A program made the translations under genes and the position numbers. Positions 33,757 to 43,741 of a stretch of DNA of 64,000 bases are shown here, in pieces; within the stretch, counting starts at the first letter, position 1; the number at the start of each line of letters is the position of its first letter. Below the pieces are notes generated by a model. That model was not told where the DNA came from and did not search any database. It saw only the letters and a program-made list of their open reading frames with translations. Origin of the DNA: Flavobacteriaceae bacterium. GTDB taxonomy: Bacteria > Bacteroidota > Bacteroidia > Flavobacteriales > Flavobacteriaceae. The stretch lies in the NCBI GenBank assembly GCA_013215105.1, contig JABSPL010000208.1, forward strand, positions 1 to 64,000. The letters run 5' to 3'.

Positions 33757-34958
33757 AAATAGTGATAATAGGAGGAGGAGCAGCAGGGTTCTTTTCGGCA
33801 ATACAGATAAAGGAGAACAACCCATCGGCAGAGGTTATAATATTAGAGAAGTCGCAGAAGACACTACAGAAGGTAGAGATATCAGGAGGTGGTAGGTGCA
33901 ACGTTACTCATGGTTGTTTTACTCCCAAAGAGTTTACGTCATTTTATCCCAGAGGAGCTAAGGAACTATTAGGTCCTTTTCATAAGTTCCTATCTGGTGA
34001 CATGATGCAATGGCTCGAAGACAGAGGAGTCCCTCTCAAGATAGAGGCTGACAACAGAGTGTTTCCTGTATCTAATAGTTCGCAAAGTATCATAGACTGT
34101 TTCAATACCGAAATAACTAAGTACAGTATAACCGTAAAAACAGGCGAAGGGGTTAAGGAAATAGTAAAGGATGGTGAATATTGGAATATAACCACCGACA
34201 AGTCCAAGTATATAGCCGACAATATAGTAATAGCTACAGGTAGTAGTAAACTGTTTTGGGACAAACTAGCTAAACTAGGGCACACTATAGTCAAACCTGT
34301 ACCTTCTTTGTTTACTTTTAAGGTAAAAGAGGATAATATAATAAGTCTTCCTGGGGTATCTGTCCCTAATGCTTCTATCAAAATACTAGGTACTAAACTT
34401 AACTATGCTGGTCCTTTACTTATAACTCATTGGGGATTTAGTGGTCCTGCAATACTTAAACTATCAGCAATAGGCGCTAGGATACTTGCCGATAAACAAT
34501 ATTGTTTCGATATAAGTATCAATTGGTTAGATAGTAAACCTAATATAATAGAGCAATTATTACTAAGCGTAAAGGCAGAGAATCCTAAACAACAGATACA
34601 TAACAACAATCCTATAGAAGAGTTATCTAAAAGGTTTTGGCAGTACTTTGTTACTAAAGCTAATATAAGTGCAACTAAAAAATGGGCTGATATATCGAAG
34701 AAGGAACTAAATTTACTTGTTAGCTTACTTACTAATACTGTTTATCAGATAGAAGGTAAGACTACTTTCAAGGAAGAGTTTGTAACCGCAGGTGGTGTTG
34801 ACCTAAAGGAAGTAGACTTCGGTAGGTTCGAGAGTAAGATAGCCAGAGGTATATACATGGCAGGAGAAGTACTTAATATAGATGGGCTTACTGGAGGTTT
34901 TAACTTTCAAAACGCTTGGACAGGTAGTTACTGTATAGGTAAGGCTTTGGCTGAATAG
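33753..34958 (+). CDS. BaiN/HI0933-type FAD-dependent oxidoreductase
   Basis: A 401-residue flavoprotein. The N-terminal Rossmann loop is MKIVIIGGGAAGFFSAIQIK with the downstream ILEKSQKTLQKVEISGGGRCNVTHGC motif of the family. A second dinucleotide signature is IVIATGSSKLFWD, and the C-terminal FAD block is FVTAGGVDLKEVD ... IYMAGEVLNIDGLTGGFNFQNAWTGS. It oxidises or reduces a small substrate that cannot be read here. The 4-base overlap with the GYDIA kinase gene implies translational coupling. Confidence 0.92.
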   Translation: MKIVIIGGGAAGFFSAIQIKENNPSAEVIILEKSQKTLQKVEISGGGRCNVTHGCFTPKEFTSFYPRGAKELLGPFHKFLSGDMMQWLEDRGVPLKIEADNRVFPVSNSSQSIIDCFNTEITKYSITVKTGEGVKEIVKDGEYWNITTDKSKYIADNIVIATGSSKLFWDKLAKLGHTIVKPVPSLFTFKVKEDNIISLPGVSVPNASIKILGTKLNYAGPLLITHWGFSGPAILKLSAIGARILADKQYCFDISINWLDSKPNIIEQLLLSVKAENPKQQIHNNNPIEELSKRFWQYFVTKANISATKKWADISKKELNLLVSLLTNTVYQIEGKTTFKEEFVTAGGVDLKEVDFGRFESKIARGIYMAGEVLNIDGLTGGFNFQNAWTGSYCIGKALAE

Positions 34959-34979
34959 GTTGGTTATGGTATTTGTAAC

Positions 34980-35008
34980 GTTGGGGTGTAGCAATGATAC
35001 GCCCCAAC
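34980..35008. terminator. Stem-loop between convergent genes
   Basis: GTTGGGGTGTA and TACGCCCCAAC form an 11-base stem with one G-T pair and a seven-base loop. It has no T tract on either side, so terminator function is likely but not certain. Confidence 0.5.
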
Positions 35009-35022
35009 ACAACACTACATAT

Positions 35023-35487
35023 TTACATCATCATAAATGCTAGTAATCCGAAAATAGCGAATAACAAGTAGAAGCTTATAATTACTATCGTTAGTACTCC
35101 CCAGAACTTAAATAAAGACTTTTGGTTAAGGAAAGCTTCTTCTAACTCTACTGCATTACTAGTAGCTAGAGCAAGTTTCATTTTGTTAGAATAATTATAT
35201 AGATACAATGATGGCACGAAGTAAAGAGCTCCCATTAATACGTACATTATCCCAAAGGTAATCGAAGAAAACCCTCCTGCACCTGATCCATAGGTATTAA
35301 ACATCGAAGACATTACTGCACTAGCAAACAGCCCTATAATCACCATTAGCCCTGAACCTATGAACCCTATTATAGAAAGGAATTTAGACCATTTAGCTGT
35401 TTCCTTCATATAGCTTATTGCTAACTTAGTAATAAGAAGGTCTGATTCGTAGTTGATTGGACTGGTACTCTGTGTTTGTTCTTCCAT
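35023..35487 (-). CDS. DUF5362-like membrane protein
   Basis: A 154-residue protein with a polar N-terminus (residues 1-34) and four hydrophobic segments: FLSIIGFIGSGLMVIIGLFA, ITFGIMYVLMGALYFVPSLYL, and two near the C-terminus in FWGVLTIVIISFYLLFAIFGLLAFM. A short polar helix (NKMKLALATSNAVELEEAFLNQ) lies before the last pair; this 'L..A..F..QK..FK.WG' region is the part I associate with DUF5362. Function is unknown. It is a single-gene unit. Confidence 0.75.
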   Translation of the reverse strand: MEEQTQSTSPINYESDLLITKLAISYMKETAKWSKFLSIIGFIGSGLMVIIGLFASAVMSSMFNTYGSGAGGFSSITFGIMYVLMGALYFVPSLYLYNYSNKMKLALATSNAVELEEAFLNQKSLFKFWGVLTIVIISFYLLFAIFGLLAFMMM

Positions 35488-35690
35488 TTTGTTTGATTTT
35501 AATTATTAGTTGGTCATATAGTAGGGGTGTGCACTTCTGTATTTACACAAGGTACTACAAACACCTACAATATTTCAGCAAATAAAGGTATAATAATTGG
35601 GATATACAATAGATAATGGTTGTTTATTGTAAAAAGGCATAAGGTAGGCAGTCATGGATACAGGGCGAGTTTGTAACGCAACAACAAACC

Positions 35691-36899
35691 TTACATTCCC
35701 ATAAAATCGTCCCAGAACCTAGGGTAAGACTTGGTAACCACCTCGTGATTCTCTATAGTTATATCGGTTTTCATCATAAGAGGAGCAAACGCCATAGCCA
35801 TACGATGGTCGTCGTAAGTTTTTATACTAACAGCATCATTTATAACACCTGTAGACTTTAGTTCAAGACTATTATCATCTATAGCAATACTAGCACCTAG
35901 CTTGGTAAGTTCATTTCTTAGAGCTACTAGTCGGTCGGTCTCTTTTATCTTCAGAGTATGAAGACCGGTCAGCTTACAGTTAACAGATAAACCAAAAGCA
36001 GTTACGGCTATAGTCTGAGCTATATCGGGAGCCGAGACTAAGTCTAAGTTTATATTTCCCTCTATATTGTCACTTGTTTTACTAAGTACAATACCTTTAT
36101 CGGTAAAAGTAGTCTCTACACCAAAAGACTTATATATACTAGCAAGAACAGAATCACCTTGTAAGCTCTGGCTATTATAAGAAGACAATACAACTAAGCT
36201 ACCTATAGGCGACAGGGCAACGGCACTGTAATAATACGAAGCAGAACTCCAGTCAGACTCTACCGTATGACTAGTACTTACTATACTATTACTAGGCTCT
36301 ATAGTAATAGTATCGCTTTGCATATTGGTCTTAACACCTAGGCTTTCTAGCAAAGATAAGGTCATTTTAAGATAAGGTATAGATGTAATATTACCAGTAA
36401 GCTTCATAGTAAAACCACCTTTATTAACCGATGCTATCAGTAATATAGCCGACAAATACTGACTACTCACCCCACCGTCTATAGTTACGGTATTAGCCAT
36501 AGTTTCAACACCTTTTATCCTAAGTGGCGGATAACCTTGTTTGTCTTCATAAGTTATATTAGCACCCATTGTTCTCAGAGCATCGACTAGTATTCCTATA
36601 GGTCGGTTCTGCATCCTTGTAGAACCAGTAAGTACCACTTCACTACCTTGTTTTACCGAAAAGTACGCAGTCAAGAAACGCATAGCAGTACCAGCATGAC
36701 TTATGTTTATAAGTTCTTGGGTAGATGAAAGGGCTTTTTGTAGTAACCTAGTATCGTCAGAGTCTGATAGGTTTTCTAAAGTAATACCTTCTATTATATT
36801 CTGTAGTATAAGCATTCTGTTAGACTCGCTTTTAGACCCACATATAACTATATTGGCATTTAGCACTTTACTATCTTTCCTCAATGAGATACTTGTCAT
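35691..36899 (-). CDS. aroA: 3-phosphoshikimate 1-carboxyvinyltransferase (EPSP synthase)
   Basis: Joins shikimate-3-phosphate and phosphoenolpyruvate in chorismate synthesis. Recognised by GSKSESNRMLILQN (substrate loop), LTGSTRMQNRPIG, DGGVSSQYLSAILL, KIKETDRLVALRNELTKLGA and YDDHRMAMAFAPL. Length (402 aa) fits the Bacteroidota form. The ATG directly abuts the stop codon of the MazG-like gene upstream (36900), so both are in one transcript. pabB, elsewhere in this window, uses chorismate. Confidence 0.95.
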   Translation of the reverse strand: MTSISLRKDSKVLNANIVICGSKSESNRMLILQNIIEGITLENLSDSDDTRLLQKALSSTQELINISHAGTAMRFLTAYFSVKQGSEVVLTGSTRMQNRPIGILVDALRTMGANITYEDKQGYPPLRIKGVETMANTVTIDGGVSSQYLSAILLIASVNKGGFTMKLTGNITSIPYLKMTLSLLESLGVKTNMQSDTITIEPSNSIVSTSHTVESDWSSASYYYSAVALSPIGSLVVLSSYNSQSLQGDSVLASIYKSFGVETTFTDKGIVLSKTSDNIEGNINLDLVSAPDIAQTIAVTAFGLSVNCKLTGLHTLKIKETDRLVALRNELTKLGASIAIDDNSLELKSTGVINDAVSIKTYDDHRMAMAFAPLMMKTDITIENHEVVTKSYPRFWDDFMGM

Positions 36900-37226
36900 T
36901 TACTTAAGTTTAGGATTGTTGTGATGTCTGTCATGATCTCTTTTAGTTTTCAGGTCAAGCTTCTTATCGAAAGCTTCCTGTAGGTCAACACCTGTCTGGT
37001 TAGCAAGACATAGTAGTACAAACAATACATCAGATAACTCTTCGCCTAAGTCCTTGTTCTTATCGCTTTCCTTTTCGCTTTGTTCACCATATCTTCGTGA
37101 TATTATCCTAGCTACTTCACCTACCTCCTCGGTAAGCTGAGCCATATTGGTTAGTTCGTTAAAGTACCTTACTCCGTGCGACTTTATCCAATCGTCAACA
37201 GTCTTTTGTGCGTTCTTGATGTCCAT
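36900..37226 (-). CDS. MazG-like nucleotide pyrophosphohydrolase
   Basis: A 108-residue all-helical protein. Metal-binding acidic residues lie in LTEEVGEVARII (EExxE) and DLGEELSDVLFVLLCLAN (ExxD), the hallmark of MazG and iMazG proteins, which hydrolyse nucleoside triphosphates or related dinucleotides to monophosphate and pyrophosphate. The short length is of the single-domain class. It lies immediately upstream of aroA without a gap. Confidence 0.88.
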   Translation of the reverse strand: MDIKNAQKTVDDWIKSHGVRYFNELTNMAQLTEEVGEVARIISRRYGEQSEKESDKNKDLGEELSDVLFVLLCLANQTGVDLQEAFDKKLDLKTKRDHDRHHNNPKLK

Positions 37227-37306
37227 AGTATATAGTTTAGAGGGTAAAAGTACGTTTTTAGGGATTAATAAGTTGTAGAAACCACCTATTATTAGTGTAG
37301 ACTGAC

Positions 37307-37328
37307 TATAGTGCTATATTGCACTATA
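37307..37328. repeat. Eight-base inverted repeat upstream of the MazG-like gene
   Basis: TATAGTGC (37307-37314), six bases, GCACTATA (37321-37328): a perfect inverted repeat abutting the terminator hairpin below. It lies about 80 bases upstream of the MazG-like start and could be an operator or a second hairpin. Confidence 0.5.
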
Positions 37329-37367
37329 CAACAAAGCCCTATTCAGTATAAGAATAGGGCTTTGTTG
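37329..37367 (-). terminator. Terminator of the M1 peptidase operon
   Basis: A 16-base perfect stem: CAACAAAGCCCTATTC (37329-37344) and GAATAGGGCTTTGTTG (37352-37367). It lies 24 bases past the end of the M1 peptidase gene on the minus strand. Confidence 0.85.
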
Positions 37368-37390
37368 CTTTATACATTTATTAATAAGGT

Positions 37391-39235
37391 CTAATTAACA
37401 AAGTGCTTAGTCTTGTCTATAGTTATAATACTATTATCATTAGCTTTATGGTTATGCTTAGTAAACTCTTTGGAGTTCAATTGAGCTTTGGTCATATCTC
37501 CTCCATCAACAGATACATCAGCAGGCAAGTCAAATCCATATACAGAATTACTCCATTTAAGGTAGCAGTATCCTTCTTTTACTTTAGACTCAAACTCAGG
37601 TATATTAACCGTCCTAAGGTACTGGTCGAAATAAGGTTTAAAATCGATATCTAGCTTACTATTGAAATAGTTAAGCACATCGACAGTACTTATGTTCTGG
37701 TATTTGAAGTGAGTACTATAGTCATATATAAACTTCCACCATTTGGCATCGTCGTTAACTATATGCCTCAGGGTATTTATAAACAAAGCACCTTTAAAGT
37801 ACATATCTCTGTCAGGGTATTTGCCTTTACCTGCTTTCCCCCATATAATATTTTGGTGATACACTTGCCCTCTATATCCGTTAAGGTATTGCATAGCTTT
37901 GTCGTAACCAAGAGTTTCTTCCACATATACAGACTCAGCATAAGTTGCCCAAGCCTCGTGTATCCATACATCAGAATAGTTGTTAGCTGTTATAGAATTA
38001 CCGAACCACTCGTGTGCGGTTTCGTGTACTATTATAAAGTCGAAGTTAAAACCTATATCGGTACCAGTCCAGTCTTCGCTTAAGTATCCGTTTTTGTAAC
38101 CATTACCATAAGCTATAGCACTTTGGTGTTCCATACCTGCATATGGCACTTCTATTAGTTTGTAACCATCTTTCTTATAAGGGTATTCTCCGAAGTATTT
38201 CTCATATACTCTTATAACATCACTTGCTTGTTTAAACTGTTCTTTGGCCTTTTCTAAGTTCTCAGGCTTTACGTAGTAGTCTAGCTCAGTATCTCCTAAC
38301 CTATCGTTAAAGTGAGTGTAGTCACCTATATTAAGAGCAACGCAATAGTTATTGATAGAATAGTTTATCTGCCATGTATATTCATGTGTGTGTTCATTTA
38401 TATCTTTTAAGTCCATCAACTTACCATTAGCCACACATACAAGGTCTTTGTTTACCGTTATCCTTAGAACCATCCCTTCTACCTCGTCTTTTAGTTGCTC
38501 CTTGTTAGGCCACCATACATTAGCTCCCGAAAACTGAGTAGCAGTATATATCCAAGGTTTGTCATTTACGTCTTTATCGAAAGTAAACCCACCGAAGCGA
38601 CCTCCAGTCTTAGGCATACCTCCATAATTAAAGTCTATAGTATAGGTTGAGTCTTTTACCAGAGGCTCAGGAAAACTTATTAGTACAGCATTGTATTTAC
38701 GTGTGTACTTAAGTTTGGTATTGTTATGCGTTATATCTTTTACTTCAAGGTCGGTATGTAGGTCTATTTGTATAGTCTTCAGATTGGTCAGAGCCCTAAA
38801 GCTTATCTTGTTAACACCATCTATTCTTTTGTTTTCGGCATCTACGTTTATACTAAGGTCATAATAAGTTATATCGTTATTCTTACGATATTCATTGTAC
38901 AGCCCCATTACTTTGTCCTCGTCTGAAAACTGGCTTTGACCAGCTTTGGTAGGGTTTGTAACTTCCATAACTATATCACCCGATTTTTCTAGGCTGATGG
39001 TTTTACTCTTATAGTCATAAGCATCTATACTTATATTGAGTCCTTTATAACTACTAGGCAGAGTAACGTATCCGTCATAGTCGCTACTGAATGCTTTTTT
39101 ATGGTCTTTGCTATAGACTAGAGCATCATATATAGGTTCGTCAGCTAGCCGGTCATATATTCTTAGTTTATAGTCTTCGCTTTTGCAGGAAAACATCAGT
39201 ACTGATAGTAATAATACTAGTATAATTCTTTTCAT
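37391..39235 (-). CDS. M1-family metallopeptidase, lipoprotein
   Basis: A 614-residue lipoprotein (MKRIILVLLLSVLMFSCKSE). After a short beta domain comes the M1 core: the GAMEN-equivalent exopeptidase motif is replaced by YAGMEHQSAIAY, and the zinc site is VHETAHEWFGN (H404, E405, H408) with the third ligand E in WIHEAWATYAES. A catalytic tyrosine is in the C-terminal part. It should act as an aminopeptidase at the periplasm or surface. The start at 39235 is taken at the lipoprotein signal; an in-frame reading from 39301 would overlap dut. It is 16 bases below dut. Confidence 0.93.
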   Translation of the reverse strand: MKRIILVLLLSVLMFSCKSEDYKLRIYDRLADEPIYDALVYSKDHKKAFSSDYDGYVTLPSSYKGLNISIDAYDYKSKTISLEKSGDIVMEVTNPTKAGQSQFSDEDKVMGLYNEYRKNNDITYYDLSINVDAENKRIDGVNKISFRALTNLKTIQIDLHTDLEVKDITHNNTKLKYTRKYNAVLISFPEPLVKDSTYTIDFNYGGMPKTGGRFGGFTFDKDVNDKPWIYTATQFSGANVWWPNKEQLKDEVEGMVLRITVNKDLVCVANGKLMDLKDINEHTHEYTWQINYSINNYCVALNIGDYTHFNDRLGDTELDYYVKPENLEKAKEQFKQASDVIRVYEKYFGEYPYKKDGYKLIEVPYAGMEHQSAIAYGNGYKNGYLSEDWTGTDIGFNFDFIIVHETAHEWFGNSITANNYSDVWIHEAWATYAESVYVEETLGYDKAMQYLNGYRGQVYHQNIIWGKAGKGKYPDRDMYFKGALFINTLRHIVNDDAKWWKFIYDYSTHFKYQNISTVDVLNYFNSKLDIDFKPYFDQYLRTVNIPEFESKVKEGYCYLKWSNSVYGFDLPADVSVDGGDMTKAQLNSKEFTKHNHKANDNSIITIDKTKHFVN

Positions 39236-39251
39236 CAGTTTATGTTTTATA

Positions 39252-39686
39252 TTATTGTTTACCTGTACTACCAAAGCCTCCTTCACCTCTACTGGTGTCA
39301 TCTATTTCTTTTACTTCTTTCCATACTATACTTTCGTGCTTAGCTATTACTAGTTGAGCAATTCTTTCTCCGTCGGTTATTTCGAAGTTATCATTAGATA
39401 AGTTTACTAGTATGATACCTATTTCACCTCTATAGTCAGAGTCTATAGTCCCTGGTGAGTTAAGAACAGTTATACCGTGTTTGGCTGCCAAGCCACTACG
39501 AGGACGTACTTGTGCTTCGTAACCCAAAGGAAGTTCTATAAAAAGCCCAGTCTTTATAATACATCTTTCTAGTGGTTTTAGTATTACGCTCTGCTCTATA
39601 TTTGCTCTTAGGTCCATTCCTGCTGAGCCGTGAGTAGCATAACTAGGGCTGTCGTGTTTCGATTTGTTTATTAGTTTTACTGTCAT
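39252..39686 (-). CDS. dut: dUTP diphosphatase
   Basis: A 144-residue trimeric dUTPase that converts dUTP to dUMP. All five family motifs are present: [11 protein letters not shown] (1), [14 protein letters not shown] (2), [15 protein letters not shown] (3), GERIAQLVI (4) and [12 protein letters not shown] (5). It starts 2 bases below the flippase gene on the minus strand, so they are co-transcribed. Confidence 0.97.
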   Translation of the reverse strand: MTVKLINKSKHDSPSYATHGSAGMDLRANIEQSVILKPLERCIIKTGLFIELPLGYEAQVRPRSGLAAKHGITVLNSPGTIDSDYRGEIGIILVNLSNDNFEITDGERIAQLVIAKHESIVWKEVKEIDDTSRGEGGFGSTGKQ

Positions 39687-39688
39687 GA

Positions 39689-41131
39689 CTATCTATTCAA
39701 AAGTTGTTTTATATGTTTATATTCTGCAAGTAGTATCACTAAGGCGTATATACTTACAAATAGTATGCTAATATAGTAATTTTCTCTATATAAGCTAAAG
39801 TGTGTATAAGCCATCCCAAACGAAAAGGCTATATATATGATTATCTTAGTCCAATTATAGTCTACTTTATAGTTTTTAGATCCTATATATGCCGATATTA
39901 TCACCATAAAACCATAAGCAATTAAAGTAATCCAAGCCGATGATATAAAACCATAAATAGGGATTAATAGTATATTCAACACTATAGTTATAACAGCTCC
40001 TGCTACAGAGAAATACATACCAAACCTAGTTTTACCTGTTAACTTATACCAAATAGCTAAGTTATGATATATTCCTAAAGCCAAGTTAGCAAGCAGAACT
40101 ATAGGTACTATACCCAAAGCGGACCAATAATCCGGAGCTATAAGTAGCTTGAATATATCTATAAAAACGGTTACTCCTAGTAGTATAGCTCCACCAACTA
40201 TGCTGAAGTATAGCATTATATTAGCATACATCTCCTTTGCATTTTTCTTCTTATACTGATTAAAGAAGAAAGGCTCCGCTCCTAGTTTGAAAGCCATTAT
40301 ATACAAACTCATAAGTACAGCTATCTTATAAGCTGCCGAATAAACACCAGTACTATCATCTCCTAAAAAATGACCTATAAGTAGCTTGTCTATATTCTCA
40401 TTAACAAGATAAGCAATACCTGCTACAGCTATAGGCCAGCTATAACTTATCATTTTCTTTAGCAGCTCAGAGTCCCAAGACCATTTGATGCTTTTTATTA
40501 TCTTAATAAGGAGTATAAAACTAATAAGACTCCCTGTAAGGTTAGCTATAAACATAAAATTATATAGCTCGGTGCTTTGCTGAATACTAATAATAAAGCT
40601 AGGTAAGAACTCTTTGTTTTCGGGTACAAACTGAAAGAAGAAAAGAGTAATTAATACTATAGCCGACACATTGGTTAGTTTTATTATAGCATAAGAAACG
40701 GCTTTGCCTTTTACCCGTAAATAAGCCATAGGAACTATAGATATAGTGTCCAAAAACAGTATGGATATAAGCAGATACATCTGTAAAGGGTTTTCAGTAA
40801 ATCCGAACAACCATATAAAAGAGTCTGAAAACAGTAGAAACACCACACACACAGTAGTTACGGTAGATAAAGTGAATATAAAGGAAGTGCTTATAAGCTT
40901 GTCTTTGTCTTTAGCATCGTTGTAAAACTTAAAGAAAGCGGTCTCCATACCAAAGCTAACCAGTACAGTTATAAGGCCTATATATATATAGAAGTATGTA
41001 CTAGATCCGTATTGGTTTTTCTCTAAAGAGTTGGTATGTACGTTGACAAGTAGGTAGTTTATAAGTCTGGGCAATACCGATGCTATACCGTATATTACTG
41101 TATTCTTTAAGAAGTTCTTTATTAAGCTCAA
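39689..41131 (-). CDS. Polysaccharide flippase (Wzx/MATE-like)
   Basis: A 480-residue membrane protein with about 12-14 hydrophobic helices over its full length, of the MOP exporter family that flips lipid-linked oligosaccharides across the inner membrane. The opening [20 protein letters not shown] is typical of flavobacterial Wzx relatives. I start it at TTG 41131 (codon 8 of the longest reading). The earlier TTG at 41152 lies inside a TAnnTTTG element at 41150-41157, and there is no ATG before the second helix. It may serve the LOS/capsule system elsewhere in the genome; the glycosyltransferase run at 2081-6804 is a candidate partner. Confidence 0.88.
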   Translation of the reverse strand: MSLIKNFLKNTVIYGIASVLPRLINYLLVNVHTNSLEKNQYGSSTYFYIYIGLITVLVSFGMETAFFKFYNDAKDKDKLISTSFIFTLSTVTTVCVVFLLFSDSFIWLFGFTENPLQMYLLISILFLDTISIVPMAYLRVKGKAVSYAIIKLTNVSAIVLITLFFFQFVPENKEFLPSFIISIQQSTELYNFMFIANLTGSLISFILLIKIIKSIKWSWDSELLKKMISYSWPIAVAGIAYLVNENIDKLLIGHFLGDDSTGVYSAAYKIAVLMSLYIMAFKLGAEPFFFNQYKKKNAKEMYANIMLYFSIVGGAILLGVTVFIDIFKLLIAPDYWSALGIVPIVLLANLALGIYHNLAIWYKLTGKTRFGMYFSVAGAVITIVLNILLIPIYGFISSAWITLIAYGFMVIISAYIGSKNYKVDYNWTKIIIYIAFSFGMAYTHFSLYRENYYISILFVSIYALVILLAEYKHIKQLLNR

Positions 41132-41149
41132 TGTGTGTTGTATTTGGTA

Positions 41150-41157
41150 CAAATATA
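41150..41157 (-). promoter_or_regulatory. Candidate -7 element for the flippase operon
   Basis: TATATTTG on the minus strand, 18 bases upstream of the TTG start at 41131. Confidence 0.5.
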
Positions 41158-41204
41158 TAATTAATAGTCACTTTATATCTAAAGAGTATCTTATTCTTGT
41201 ATAT

Positions 41205-42440
41205 TTAGTTAGCTTTTACTGAAACTGCTGGTTTTATGGTAGAAATAATATAAGAAGGTATTAGTATAAACACAGCACAAAGTACTATAGTCGCTATATT
41301 AAGAAGCATTATATAACTAAAATCGATATATATAGGAGCTTTATCTACATAGTAAAGTTCAGGATTTAGCTTTATAGGAGCGAAGTACTTCTGAATAAAA
41401 ACCAATGAAAGTCCTATTATATTACCAAAAACAAGCCCTTTACCAACTATATAAAGAGTTTGGTATATAAATATTTTTCTTATACTTGAATTATTAGCTC
41501 CTAGTATCTTAAGTAAACCTATAGTGTTAGTTTTTTCCAAAACCAGAACCAGTAATACGGTTATTATATTGACTCCAGCAACTAGCATCATAATAAAAAG
41601 TATTATAACTATGTTGGTATCAAACATTTTTAACCAGTTAAATATAGTCGGAAATAATTCTTTTATAGTATTAGAGTTAAGGGTAGACCCTGTCCTAGAG
41701 TATATTTGGCTTCCTATTTCGGTGATATCGTCAAACTCGTCTAGGGTTACTTCAAAACCACCTATTTGGTTTTCGTCCCATTTGTTCATTTTGACTATAT
41801 GTTTTATATCGCCAATTACTATATTTTTGTCAAACTCTTCTACTCCTGAGTTGTAAATACCAACTAGAGTAAATATTCTTCTGTTAGGCAGTTTTCTAAC
41901 ATCTTTCTTAAGGAAATCCATTATAACTTTATCTCCTAAGAGAAGTCCTAATCTATCTGACAAGTATTTTGAGATTAGTATTTCTTTGGAAGCTTTGCCT
42001 TTCTCTATAATAGGAAAACGACCTTGCTTTACAAAGCTGTTTATTTTAGCCCAATTATATGTACTAGAAACTCCTTTAAAAACTACACCTTCAAACGTTT
42101 CTTCAGTCCTTATAATTCCTGTCTTGTTAGCAAAAGGCTGTATGTCTTTTATTCCTTTTATTTCTTTAAAATCTTCGTCAAAGCTACGACTACCATCTAT
42201 AGGACTACTGGTTTCGGTAAGGTTGTTGTCGTAGCTCGATATAACTACATGCCCTTTGAAGCTAGTTAACTTATCTCTTATTTCGTTTTGTAGACCTACA
42301 CCTGTCGATATGGTAAGTATCATTATAACCAAACTTATTGTAATAGCCGTTATAGCTATTTTAATAATAGGAGAAGATACACTATCTTTACCTTTTTTGG
42401 TTGTAACAAGCTTCCTAGCTATAAACGATTCGTAGTTCAA
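41205..42440 (-). CDS. FtsX/LolC-type ABC transporter permease
   Basis: A 411-residue permease. An N-terminal helix (IKIAITAITISLVIMILTI), a periplasmic core of about 220 residues of the MacB type (GHVVISSYDNN, IQPFANKTGIIRTEETFEGVVFKGV), then three further helices (NIVIILFIMMLVAGVNIITVLLVLVL; VGKGLVFGNIIGLSLVFIQ; IMLLNIATIVLCAVFILIPS). The IGLLKILGANNSSIRKIF segment is the usual coupling helix to the ATPase. It resembles LolC/E of lipoprotein export. The ATPase is not adjacent. It is divergent from DUF1343 with 21 bases between the starts. Confidence 0.9.
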   Translation of the reverse strand: MNYESFIARKLVTTKKGKDSVSSPIIKIAITAITISLVIMILTISTGVGLQNEIRDKLTSFKGHVVISSYDNNLTETSSPIDGSRSFDEDFKEIKGIKDIQPFANKTGIIRTEETFEGVVFKGVSSTYNWAKINSFVKQGRFPIIEKGKASKEILISKYLSDRLGLLLGDKVIMDFLKKDVRKLPNRRIFTLVGIYNSGVEEFDKNIVIGDIKHIVKMNKWDENQIGGFEVTLDEFDDITEIGSQIYSRTGSTLNSNTIKELFPTIFNWLKMFDTNIVIILFIMMLVAGVNIITVLLVLVLEKTNTIGLLKILGANNSSIRKIFIYQTLYIVGKGLVFGNIIGLSLVFIQKYFAPIKLNPELYYVDKAPIYIDFSYIMLLNIATIVLCAVFILIPSYIISTIKPAVSVKAN

Positions 42441-42461
42441 TTTTAAAGTAATATTAATTAT

Positions 42462-43664
42462 ATGTTCAAAAATACATTTTTATTAACTGCCAAGGCTATT
42501 TTATTTATAGTTGTTTGTGTTAATTTCATCTTATTATCGTCTAACAACTCTTTTTTACAAGAGAAAAACAATGCAATACCAGCAGCACAAAACACATCTC
42601 AATACATAAAACTCCTGAAAGATAAAAACATAGCTTTTGTAGGAAACCAGACTTCTGTTATATTAAGTAAAGACAATACTTTTGTACATATCGTTGACTC
42701 CTTACTGAGCCTTGATATAAACATAACAAAGGTGTTTGCTCCCGAACATGGTTTTAGAGGTAAAGCCGATGCAGGTGCTCATGTCGAAGACTCTGTAGAT
42801 ACCAAAACTAAATTACCAATAATCTCTCTTTATGGCAAAAACAAGACTTTCCCAGCTCATCATCTGCAAGGTGTAGAGGTGGTTTTGTTCGACATACAAG
42901 ACGTTGGAGCTAGGTTTTACACCTATATATCGACCTTGCATTATATAATAAAAACTTGTAGCGAGCAAAATATAAAGCTAATAGTACTGGACCGCCCCAA
43001 CCCTAACGGACATTATATAGATGGCCCCGTGCTAGACCCTAAGCTAAAATCGTTTGTAGGTATGCACCCTGTACCTGTAGTTTATGGTATGACTATAGGT
43101 GAATATGCCATGATGATAAACGGGGAAAACTGGGTTAAAACCAATAACAAATGTGACTTAACGGTGATAAAACTTACAAACTACAGTCATAATAGCAAAT
43201 ATAATCTACCAATAAAACCCTCGCCCAACCTACCTAATAGTAAGTCAATTAACCTATATCCTAGTATCTGCTTTTTTGAAGGGACTAATGTAAGTTGTGG
43301 TAGAGGAACTGATAAACCTTTTCAACATTTTGGTTCTCCTTTTCTTAACAATTACAACTATAGTTTTGTTCCTAAAGTGTTAGAGTCGGTCAAATATCCT
43401 AAGCATAAAGAAGAAGTTTGTTATGGCTTAGACCTAAGTGACAACGCCTATTTAGAACTCCTTAACTTAGATTGGCTTATATCAGCTTACAACAACACCG
43501 AAGATAAAAAAGTGTTTTTCAATAACTTTTTCGACAAGTTATCGGGAGATTATAAGTTAAAACAACAGATTATAGATGGTCTTTCGGCTAGTCAAATAAA
43601 AGAAACTTGGCAGGAGGGTATTATTAATTTTAAGAAAACTAGAGAGAAATATCTTATCTATTAA
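42462..43664 (+). CDS. DUF1343 protein (NamZ-like exo-beta-N-acetylmuramidase)
   Basis: A 400-residue exported protein; N-terminal segment AILFIVVCVNFILLSS acts as signal or anchor. DUF1343 motifs follow: VGNQTSVILSKDNTFVHIVDSL, VFAPEHGFRGKADAGAHV, DVGARFYTYISTLHYII, VLDRPNPNGHYIDGPVL and EGTNVSCGRGTDKPFQHFG. NamZ enzymes of this family remove terminal MurNAc from peptidoglycan fragments, which fits the other wall-turnover genes in the window. The start is the ATG at 42462. Confidence 0.9.
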   Translation: MFKNTFLLTAKAILFIVVCVNFILLSSNNSFLQEKNNAIPAAQNTSQYIKLLKDKNIAFVGNQTSVILSKDNTFVHIVDSLLSLDINITKVFAPEHGFRGKADAGAHVEDSVDTKTKLPIISLYGKNKTFPAHHLQGVEVVLFDIQDVGARFYTYISTLHYIIKTCSEQNIKLIVLDRPNPNGHYIDGPVLDPKLKSFVGMHPVPVVYGMTIGEYAMMINGENWVKTNNKCDLTVIKLTNYSHNSKYNLPIKPSPNLPNSKSINLYPSICFFEGTNVSCGRGTDKPFQHFGSPFLNNYNYSFVPKVLESVKYPKHKEEVCYGLDLSDNAYLELLNLDWLISAYNNTEDKKVFFNNFFDKLSGDYKLKQQIIDGLSASQIKETWQEGIINFKKTREKYLIY

Positions 43665-43686
43665 TAGCCTTGTTAGTTTTAATTAT

Positions 43687-43717
43687 TTGTTTATCAGTTA
43701 TTTAAGTTGTATTTTTG
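43687..43717 (+). promoter_or_regulatory. Promoter of the zincin lipoprotein gene
   Basis: TTG at 43687-43689, 20 bases, then TATTTTTG at 43710-43717, followed 24 bases later by the ATG at 43742. The -33 and -7 match the Bacteroidota consensus. Confidence 0.65.
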
Positions 43718-43741
43718 TGTTTTCTTTCAAAAACTAAATAT

